Assembly (NCBI GenBank): GCA_028699715.1
Contig: JAQVUC010000049.1
Span: forward strand, 1-7,147
Source of the DNA: Anaerolineaceae bacterium
Lineage (GTDB): Bacteria; Chloroflexota; Anaerolineae; Anaerolineales; Anaerolineaceae
DNA: 7,147 bases
Direction of reading: 5' to 3'
This document shows, piece after piece, positions 1 to 5,024 of the stretch (positions within the stretch are counted from its first letter, which is position 1; each line of letters starts with the position of its first letter). Both the position numbers and the translations under genes were made by a program. The notes beneath the pieces are model-generated. The model saw only the letters and a program-made list of their open reading frames with translations, did not search any database and was not told the DNA's origin.

Positions 1-1
1 C

Positions 2-721
2 CTGCGTTTTATCCTCAATATTGGAATCGATTTGGAAGGCGCGGAAAAATCGATCAAGCTCGCCAGGCAGTACCCCGGTTTCATCTTTGCCGTGATTGGT
101 ATTCACCCAAATTACTCCTCAAATTTTGATCCCTCTGTTTTCAGGAAGCTGGAAACCCTGGCCGAAGAACCTGAGGTTGTCGCCATTGGAGAAATTGGCC
201 TGGACTTCTACCGCGATCACGCCTCGCCAGAGCAGCAGCACATTGCCCTGGAAGCCCAACTGGAGCTTGCCGCCCGGCTCAGCTTGCCGATTGTGGTCCA
301 CGAGCGCTCATCCGCACAGGAGCTTGTGCCCATCCTCACAGGTTGGCAGCGCGCTCTCCCGGCAGATCATCCTCTCAAGTCCCGCCCGGGTGTGATGCAT
401 TCCTACAGCGCTTCAATCGACTATACCCAAAGTTTGCTCGAGAGTAATTTTGTCTTCCGGATCGGCGGACCGGTAACTTATAAAAATGGAAAAGACAAAC
501 AAGCCCTGGTATCTGCCCTGCCGATTGAAAGTATGCTCTTGGAAACGGATTGCCCCTTCTTGCCACCACATCCTCATCGCGGCAAACGCAATGAGCCGGC
601 TTACATCCCCCTGATCGCCCAAAAAATTGCCGAAATCCGTGGAATGGAAGTTGAAGATATTGGCAAGCAGTTAACAAAAAACGCTGGTTACTTGTTTAAT
701 CTTGATCAGATCTTAAAATAA
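2..721 (+). CDS. tatD: TatD-family metal-dependent DNase (5' end cut off by window)
   Basis: The frame is open from base 2 to the TAA at 719-721, giving 239 visible residues. It begins at 'RFILNIGIDLE', which in TatD proteins lies some 30 residues in, so the true start and the first metal-binding His-x-His are outside the window. TTG at 32 is inside the conserved domain and is not a real start. Visible landmarks of the TatD TIM-barrel (counting from base 2) are GEIGLDFYRD with metal ligand E64, H100 in VVHER, H133 in VMHSYS, D183 in LLETDCPF, then the family signature PHRGKRNEP. The family are cytoplasmic 3'-5' exonucleases or deoxyribonucleases using two divalent metals, linked to DNA repair and turnover. 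Small departures from the usual consensus are GIHPN (usually HPH), HERSS (usually HxRDA) and HSYSAS (usually HCFSG). The metal ligands are kept, so I expect an active enzyme. Family assignment is firm; substrate is not determined. Confidence 0.93.
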   Translation: MRFILNIGIDLEGAEKSIKLARQYPGFIFAVIGIHPNYSSNFDPSVFRKLETLAEEPEVVAIGEIGLDFYRDHASPEQQHIALEAQLELAARLSLPIVVHERSSAQELVPILTGWQRALPADHPLKSRPGVMHSYSASIDYTQSLLESNFVFRIGGPVTYKNGKDKQALVSALPIESMLLETDCPFLPPHPHRGKRNEPAYIPLIAQKIAEIRGMEVEDIGKQLTKNAGYLFNLDQILK

Positions 722-729
722 ACAATCAA

Positions 730-747
730 ATTCTTTTATTAAAGAAT
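730..747. repeat. Small A/T-rich hairpin
   Basis: ATTCTTT at 730-736 is the exact reverse complement of AAAGAAT at 741-747, with a 4-base loop TATT. It lies 8 bases after the TatD stop and directly abuts the G/C-rich hairpin at 747-770, sharing base 747. Alone it would be weak. Read on the minus strand it supplies the T-rich stretch after the stronger hairpin. Confidence 0.5.
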
Positions 748-779
748 GAACCGCCCCAGAAGGCGGTTCAAACATTTTT
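747..779. terminator. Intrinsic terminator between convergent genes, probably bidirectional
   Basis: TGAACCGCC at 747-755 pairs perfectly with GGCGGTTCA at 762-770 (9 base pairs, 6-base loop CCAGAA). On the plus strand it is followed by AACATTTTTGG, with five T at 775-779, and would end the TatD transcript. On the minus strand the hairpin is followed by TTCTTTAATAAAAG, a looser T-rich tail, and would end ppk2 21 bases after its stop codon. The position between two convergent stops fits a shared terminator. Both T-tracts are short, so efficiency is uncertain. Confidence 0.75.
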
Positions 780-790
780 GGAAGCTCAAC

Positions 791-1723
791 TTACTCTTCA
801 GGGATTTCGTAATCAGGCACAAAGGTCTGGTCGCCAAATGGCGGGCGCACGTATGTGTCATCCACCTGCCTGGGCGGCAAAGACAACACCTGGGGGGTCA
901 GATCTTCGTAGGGGATCTTGCTTAAAAGGTGGTTGATGCAGTTCAGACGCGCTCTCTTCTTATCGTCCGCTTCCACCACATACCAGGGGCTCAACTTCGT
1001 ATCCGTGTAACGGAACATCTCATCTTTAGCCCGTGAATACTCTACCCAGCGTTTGCGCGATTCCAGGTCCATCGGGCTCAGCTTCCAGCGCCGGGTGATA
1101 TCATCGATGCGCGCCTGGAAACGCCGTTCCTGTTCTTCATTGCTGACCGAAAACCAGTATTTGATAAGAATGATGCCTGAGCGAATCAACATCTTTTCGA
1201 ATTCCGGTACAGAACGGAAGAACTCTTCCACTTGTTCGGGGGTACAAAAACCCATCACCCGTTCAACCCCTGACCTGTTGTACCAGGAGCGGTCAAAAAG
1301 GACCATCTCGCCAGCCGCTGGAAGATGCGCGACATAGCGCTGGAAATACCATTGGGTTTTTTCCTTTTCGGTTGCCACTGGCAGAGCGACAACACGCACA
1401 ATTCTGGGATTCAGCTTTTCGGTGATACGCTTGATGGTGCCACCCTTGCCCGCCGCATCCCGACCTTCAAAAATAACTACAACTTTCAAACCGGTTTCCT
1501 TGATCCAACCCTGCAGCTTCACCAATTCGATTTGGAGCTTTTCGATTTCCCTTTCATAAACAGCAGTGGATAATTTTTTCAGCTTTTTGGGTTTTGGATC
1601 ATTTTCAAGATCATCAGATTGTTCAGTTGTCTCTAAGTTCTCAACTTCTTCGACTTTTTCAGCCTTCTCATCCTTAACAGAGGATTTTTTCTTTGATTCA
1701 GATTTGGATTTTTTCTTAGCCAC
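791..1723 (-). CDS. ppk2: Polyphosphate kinase 2 (PPK2 family) with charged N-terminal tail
   Basis: 310 residues. PPK2 enzymes transfer phosphate between polyphosphate and nucleotides in the cytoplasm, usually favouring NDP to NTP synthesis in the single-domain class I group. The P-loop kinase domain runs from about residue 78 to 295: Walker A GRDAAGKGG at 87-95 (K93), the QWYFQRYVAHLP block at 124-135, and the Walker B/lid start LFDRSWYNRSGVERVMG with D144 and R145. One domain of about 230 residues fits class I, but whether GDP or ADP is used cannot be read here. Residues 1-50 form a low-complexity Lys/Ser/Glu/Asp-rich tail, longer than the usual short leader; residues 55-72 look helical. 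The start is GTG at 1721-1723: AGGAGGG lies 4 bases upstream (1728-1734) and no other in-frame Met occurs before residue 140. A promoter-like site in the 71-base gap to the response regulator suggests separate expression. Confidence 0.96.
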   Translation of the reverse strand: MAKKKSKSESKKKSSVKDEKAEKVEEVENLETTEQSDDLENDPKPKKLKKLSTAVYEREIEKLQIELVKLQGWIKETGLKVVVIFEGRDAAGKGGTIKRITEKLNPRIVRVVALPVATEKEKTQWYFQRYVAHLPAAGEMVLFDRSWYNRSGVERVMGFCTPEQVEEFFRSVPEFEKMLIRSGIILIKYWFSVSNEEQERRFQARIDDITRRWKLSPMDLESRKRWVEYSRAKDEMFRYTDTKLSPWYVVEADDKKRARLNCINHLLSKIPYEDLTPQVLSLPPRQVDDTYVRPPFGDQTFVPDYEIPEE

Positions 1724-1769
1724 ACGACCCTCCTGGAAAGATTAACGGAATTGATGGGAAATCGATTTA

Positions 1770-1798
1770 ATTATACATAGATTTTTTTCGTTTTTTAA
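1770..1798 (-). promoter_or_regulatory. Candidate promoter for ppk2
   Basis: On the minus strand a perfect TATAAT lies at 1770-1775. Seventeen bases upstream is TTAAAA at 1793-1798 (4 of 6 matches to TTGACA), overlapping the last codons of the response regulator gene; the spacer contains a run of seven A. Predicted transcription start is near 1763, giving a leader of about 40 bases that carries the AGGAGGG ribosome site. Called from sequence match only. Confidence 0.45.
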
Positions 1799-2511
1799 CT
1801 CAGTTTTTCCCTTTTGTAGTCCACAAAACGATAGCCCACTCCTCGTTCTGTGAGGATGTAGACAGGATTAGCTGGATCAATTTCGAGCTTTTTGCGCAGG
1901 TAGTTGATGTACAAACGCACATAGTGAGGTTCGTTCTCGTACTCATAGCCCCAGACTTTGTTCAGGATCTGATCGTGAGTCAGCACCCAACCCGCGTTTT
2001 GCACCAGGTGATAGAGCAAACGATATTCTGTTGGGCGCAACTGTACCAACTCCCCTTCCACCCAAACTTCGTGACGGTCAAAATCGATCGTCAGGCGATC
2101 GTCCACAACAATTTTGCCTGTTTCTTCGTCTTTTGAAAAACTACCCCGTCTTAACACCGCCCGGATACGGCTTGTTAATTCACGCGGACTAAAAGGTTTG
2201 GTGATGTAGTCATCCGCGCCAAGTTCCAGGCCTTTGACTTTGTCATCTTCTTCGCCTTTGGCAGTCAGCATGATCACCGGTGTGCTGCCAATTTCCCGCA
2301 CCATTCTCAAAACCGTGAAGCCGTCCACATCTGGCATCATTACATCCAGCAAAATCAGGTCAGGCAGACTGACACGCAGTTTCTCCATTGCCTGGGCGCC
2401 ATTGTTGGCTTCCACCACGTCAAAGCCGTCCTGTTCAAGGTTCAGGCGGATTATTTTTGCCAGGCCTTTTTCATCATCAACAACCAGGATCTTCTTTTTG
2501 TTACTATCCAT
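1795..2511 (-). CDS. OmpR/PhoB-family DNA-binding response regulator
   Basis: 238 residues, the normal length for the family. The receiver domain (about 6-120) has the acidic pair D12/D13, phosphoacceptor D56 in LLDVMMPD, switch T83 in MLTAK and K105 in YITKPF, so all catalytic receiver positions are present. The C-terminal winged helix (about 135-232) has [12 protein letters not shown], the recognition-helix region with [15 protein letters not shown], and the closing wing [11 protein letters not shown]. It should bind direct repeats as a phosphorylated dimer and switch transcription. ATG at 2509-2511 is preceded by TAGGAG six bases upstream (2518-2523), and the TAG of that site is the stop codon of the PP2C gene, so translation of the two is probably coupled. 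No histidine kinase is adjacent; the regulator is an orphan within this window, and its target genes are unknown. Resemblance to PhoB or its relatives is at subfamily level only, so no gene symbol is given. Confidence 0.96.
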   Translation of the reverse strand: MDSNKKKILVVDDEKGLAKIIRLNLEQDGFDVVEANNGAQAMEKLRVSLPDLILLDVMMPDVDGFTVLRMVREIGSTPVIMLTAKGEEDDKVKGLELGADDYITKPFSPRELTSRIRAVLRRGSFSKDEETGKIVVDDRLTIDFDRHEVWVEGELVQLRPTEYRLLYHLVQNAGWVLTHDQILNKVWGYEYENEPHYVRLYINYLRKKLEIDPANPVYILTERGVGYRFVDYKREKLS

Positions 2512-2517
2512 TTTCCA

Positions 2518-2523
2518 CTCCTA
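2518..2523 (-). promoter_or_regulatory. Ribosome binding site overlapping the upstream stop codon
   Basis: TAGGAG on the minus strand contains both the PP2C stop codon (TAG, 2521-2523) and the AGGAG ribosome site of the response regulator, six bases before its ATG. Ribosomes ending the phosphatase sit on the start region of the regulator, a standard arrangement for translational coupling. Confidence 0.7.
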
Positions 2524-3354
2524 AAAAACATCTACAACAATGACACTGATATTATCCGTACCACCAGCCTTGTTTGCAAGGTCGCACAACTTCTCCGCGC
2601 GTTCTTCGATTGGCAGTCTGGCACAAATCACTTCCGCCATTTTTCCGTCATCCACCAAGCCCCAGAGACCATCCGAACAAAGCATAAGGTGCCCGGGAGC
2701 TGTGATTTTTTGATGGTTGAAATCCACTTTGAACCCGTCAGTTTGCCCAAGCGCCCGATAAAGCACATTTTTCTGGGGATGCAGCTCAGCTTCCGACTGG
2801 TTTATCTGCCCCAGGTCAACCAAACGTTGCACCAGGGAGTGATCCCGGGTCAGGACTTCAGTTCTGCCATCTTTGCTCACCAGATAAAGTCGGGAATCGC
2901 CCACATGGGCCAGATACAGATCCTGATTGATCAGTAAAGCTGCCGTAAGCGTTGACCCTCCGCCAGAGACCTCCTCCAAGACCGCTTGCTGAGCGCTCTT
3001 GAAGGCGGTCTCAATCATTTGCTGCACTTCTTCCAGGCTGCTTTCATCATTTTGGTGGGAAAACAGAAACGGGGACAGGTTTTCTTTCAGTTTTTGGATC
3101 GCGATCGAACTGGCCAGCTCGCCATTCATGTGACCGCCCATCCCATCGGCAACAATAAATAAGCCCGCCCGTTTCGATTGCTCACAATAGCCTTCTTGAA
3201 GCACCAGGCTGAATGCGGCATCTTCCATGTGATCTCGGGTAATGCCAACCGACTGGGCCAGGGCGGCCTGGATGGTGACTGGTTTACCATCCGCAAATGT
3301 GAGCTTTTTCAAGTTTGAGTTGGATTCGTTGCTTATCTTGTTGAATAATTTCAT
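2521..3354 (-). CDS. PP2C-family (PPM) serine/threonine protein phosphatase
   Basis: 277 residues, soluble, slightly longer than the typical 240-260 of bacterial single-domain PP2C because of about 25 leading residues. Motifs in order: GITRDHMED at 37-45 (E44, D45), FIVADGMGGH with metal ligand D70 and G71, STLTAALL, AHVGDSRLYL, TRDHSLVQRLVDLGQI, NVLYRALG, LCSDGLWG with D228, and GGTDN with D267. These are the metal-binding aspartates and spacing of PPM phosphatases, which hydrolyse phospho-Ser/Thr using Mn or Mg; the bacterial relatives (Stp, PrpC, PstP) reverse the action of Hanks-type kinases. The first motif ends in MED, as in eukaryotic PP2Cs, where most bacterial ones have NED. ATG at 3352-3354 has a modest GGTGAG upstream. 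It lies 23 bases after the SH3b gene and 9 bases before the response regulator, in one operon. No kinase is visible in the window, so the substrate is unknown. Confidence 0.95.
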   Translation of the reverse strand: MKLFNKISNESNSNLKKLTFADGKPVTIQAALAQSVGITRDHMEDAAFSLVLQEGYCEQSKRAGLFIVADGMGGHMNGELASSIAIQKLKENLSPFLFSHQNDESSLEEVQQMIETAFKSAQQAVLEEVSGGGSTLTAALLINQDLYLAHVGDSRLYLVSKDGRTEVLTRDHSLVQRLVDLGQINQSEAELHPQKNVLYRALGQTDGFKVDFNHQKITAPGHLMLCSDGLWGLVDDGKMAEVICARLPIEERAEKLCDLANKAGGTDNISVIVVDVF

Positions 3355-3377
3355 TCGCTCACCAGTTTCCGATTAAG

Positions 3378-3881
3378 TTATGGTTCCGGGGTTTCCAGTT
3401 CAAGCACTTGCAGGAAATCTTCAGCCGCCCAGCCTGAGCGGGTTTTGTCCAATAAAGCCTCACACTGCCACCAGGTATATCCATCTTTGACTACCGGACC
3501 ATCAATGATTTTGAAGGCTTCATCGTCCATGGCCAAAAAATTGATTTCTCCTGAAGTGCCCGCGGAACTGCGCATGCGCAAACCCAGCCCCTCAGTGCCA
3601 ACCACTTTGACGTATCTGCCCTGGGCAATCACATCCGGCGGGATGATGGAGACTTCCTGCTGCGTCGGGGTCGCTAAAACAGTCGGAATGACTGTTGTTG
3701 GAGTTTCCGTTGGAGCCGGCAGCAAGTTAACCAGATACTCCGGGGTCGTTTGGGCCGGGTTGGGTGCTTGGGTTTGAGAACGAAATATCAGATAAGCTCC
3801 GCCAACCAATAAGATGGCAAACAGGATCCCTCCCGCAATGCTTAGCGGATGTATCTTCGGTCTGGATGCTTTATCTGCCAT
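3378..3881 (-). CDS. Single-pass membrane protein with extracytoplasmic SH3b domain
   Basis: 167 residues. A short basic N-terminus is followed by one hydrophobic helix at about 13-33, a linker rich in Pro and Thr at about 36-85 (PAPTETPTTVIPT and similar), and then a bacterial SH3-like (SH3b) domain at about 88-161, recognised by LGLRMRSSAGTSGE, the spaced WW at 'TWWQCEAL' and the closing GWAAEDFL. Charge distribution puts the N-terminus inside and the SH3b domain outside the membrane. SH3b domains often bind cell-wall or other peptide ligands; the ligand here is unknown. No lipobox cysteine follows the helix, so it is anchored by the helix and not by lipid. ATG at 3879-3881 has only a weak upstream AGGG at long spacing, so translation may depend on the hydrolase gene 29 bases upstream. 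Location between a membrane hydrolase and a PP2C phosphatase suggests an accessory or sensing role, which is inference. Confidence 0.85.
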   Translation of the reverse strand: MADKASRPKIHPLSIAGGILFAILLVGGAYLIFRSQTQAPNPAQTTPEYLVNLLPAPTETPTTVIPTVLATPTQQEVSIIPPDVIAQGRYVKVVGTEGLGLRMRSSAGTSGEINFLAMDDEAFKIIDGPVVKDGYTWWQCEALLDKTRSGWAAEDFLQVLELETPEP

Positions 3882-3910
3882 AATGTTTATCTAAACCCTA
3901 TCCTTTGATC

Positions 3911-4915
3911 TCAAGAATTTTCTTTCCAAAAAAGGTCAAACTGGCGGAACAATTCTCCGCTGCTTTCAAAGTGAGGCATGCCCTTGCTGTGCCGGCTGCG
4001 GAAAGCCTTCCAGTTTGAATGTTCCCTTACCAACTGTGGAAGCATATCAAAGCTCATACCAGGTTCGTTGTCATATACAGCCAGGACCGGGACAGACACT
4101 TTCTCATAGAACTTCTCTCGCACGTTACAAACCTTCAACTTACCGCTCAAAAACACCATCGGGGCAAAGTGAGCCCCGGGTTGGTGGGCTGAGGTGTAAG
4201 CCAAATCAATCAATTCTCCCGGCAAATCATAGGAAAAGCGCTTGGTATACCACTTGGTGATATTTGCCCTGCTGACAAAAGCATCATACAGCGGCAAACT
4301 CCACAGCGGGATTTTCAACAAAGAAAGCAAGATATCCTTGAAACTTTCAGCTCGATCTTGCCTTGAGATCGAACTTGAGTCAGGCATTTCAAAGCCACTT
4401 GGATTGATCATAATGATCGATTTGAACAGCTGCGGTTCTTCGTGCGCCGCAACAGCCGCGTATTCACTGCTGTTACCAAGCGAGACCACGTGGCAAGCCT
4501 GCCCTATTTTGTTTTTGATGAAATCAGTAATCGCAGCCGAGTACATACTTGGCCGATAAGGTCGGTCTGTTTTTTCAGAACCGCCAAAACCGGGCAGATC
4601 GATTGAGTAAACCAACCTTGAGGTTCGGAAGGCGTCAAAGATCGGCAGCATGTCATGCAGTCCAGCAGACATATGCAAGCCATGTACAAGCAGGATGGGA
4701 GTTTTATCTTTGATGCCGTTCACAAAATAATTGATCTTGCCGGCAGTAGCAGACTCGAAAGTGTGCTGTTCAGCATCAAGGATAATTTTCAGCTTGGCAT
4801 GATGATCGATATAGCGTTTGCTGTAGAGGATCCAGCCAATAGTTGCGGCGATCAATGCTGAGGCGGCACTGGTCAGTCCCCAACCACAACATTTACGAGC
4901 TTTTTTCTCAGTCAT
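3911..4915 (-). CDS. Membrane-anchored alpha/beta-fold hydrolase
   Basis: 334 residues. After a basic N-terminus (KKARKCC) a hydrophobic helix covers about 14-31, so the enzyme is probably tethered to the membrane. The alpha/beta-hydrolase core follows: oxyanion-hole region LLVHGLHMS with H78-G79, SIDLPGFGGSEK at 104-115, nucleophile elbow LGNSSEYAA with S149, likely acid D282 in VYDNEPGMSFD, and H315 in KGMPHFE. The elbow reads G-x-S-x-E instead of the usual G-x-S-x-G (E151). From memory, a bacterial subfamily shares this Ser-x-Glu elbow and the GxPHFE ending, so I read it as a subfamily trait and not decay. Substrate (ester, lipid or other) cannot be predicted. ATG at 4913-4915 has a strong AAGGAG six bases upstream (4922-4927). 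It is the first gene of the minus-strand operon, 29 bases before the SH3b gene. Confidence 0.9.
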   Translation of the reverse strand: MTEKKARKCCGWGLTSAASALIAATIGWILYSKRYIDHHAKLKIILDAEQHTFESATAGKINYFVNGIKDKTPILLVHGLHMSAGLHDMLPIFDAFRTSRLVYSIDLPGFGGSEKTDRPYRPSMYSAAITDFIKNKIGQACHVVSLGNSSEYAAVAAHEEPQLFKSIIMINPSGFEMPDSSSISRQDRAESFKDILLSLLKIPLWSLPLYDAFVSRANITKWYTKRFSYDLPGELIDLAYTSAHQPGAHFAPMVFLSGKLKVCNVREKFYEKVSVPVLAVYDNEPGMSFDMLPQLVREHSNWKAFRSRHSKGMPHFESSGELFRQFDLFWKENS

Positions 4916-4951
4916 TGCGCTCTCCTTCAGAATTGCTACTACCTTACTCTA

Positions 4952-4957
4952 ATTATA
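4952..4957 (-). promoter_or_regulatory. Candidate -10 element of the minus-strand operon promoter
   Basis: A perfect TATAAT on the minus strand inside an A/T-rich patch, 37 bases before the hydrolase ATG, giving a predicted leader of about 30 bases that includes the AAGGAG site. No good -35 hexamer is seen at 16-18 bases (TCTGGA is poor), so it may need an activator, or the true promoter may be elsewhere in this gap. ACTC and GAGT arms at 4946-4949 and 4961-4964 flank it, too short to call an operator. Confidence 0.4.
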
Positions 4958-5008
4958 TATGAGTTTAAAGCCAATCCAGAGGGAGTGATTATGTTCCTAT
5001 CCCGGTGA

Positions 5009-5017
5009 TGGTAAAAT
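5009..5017 (+). promoter_or_regulatory. Extended -10 promoter, probably producing a leaderless mRNA
   Basis: TGGTAAAAT contains the TGn extension followed by TAAAAT (5 of 6 matches to TATAAT). The ATG of the next gene begins at 5025, seven bases after the hexamer, where transcription would be expected to start. There is no Shine-Dalgarno-like sequence between (only TTTCCAG). The -35 region at 17 bases (TTATGT) is poor, as is common with extended -10 promoters. Confidence 0.55.
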
Positions 5018-5024
5018 TTTCCAG

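Larger units (their letters stand above)
4916..5024. promoter_or_regulatory. Divergent intergenic region
   Basis: This 109-base gap separates the minus-strand operon from the plus-strand serine hydrolase and DHH pair. It contains the AAGGAG ribosome site of the hydrolase (4922-4927), a minus-strand TATAAT (4952-4957) and the plus-strand extended -10 (5009-5017). Predicted start points are about 80 bases apart, close enough for one regulator to affect both. No convincing operator repeat is seen. Confidence 0.6.

Noticed and set aside
32..34. TTG as a start codon for the TatD gene
   Set aside because: The frame stays open to base 2 and the upstream residues (RFILNIGID) match the conserved interior of TatD, so the gene begins outside the window.
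1325..1573. Plus-strand open frame inside ppk2
   Set aside because: It lies opposite the Walker A region of ppk2 and has no domain resemblance; the ppk2 reading is unambiguous.
3850..3881. Lipoprotein signal in the SH3b protein
   Set aside because: No cysteine lies at the end of the hydrophobic helix, so a lipobox is absent; a plain transmembrane anchor fits.
3882..3910. Promoter between the hydrolase and SH3b genes
   Set aside because: The 29-base gap has no acceptable -10/-35 pair and fits simple operon spacing.
4946..4964. ACTC/GAGT dyad around the minus-strand -10 as an operator
   Set aside because: Only four matching bases per arm in an A/T-rich stretch; this is expected by chance.
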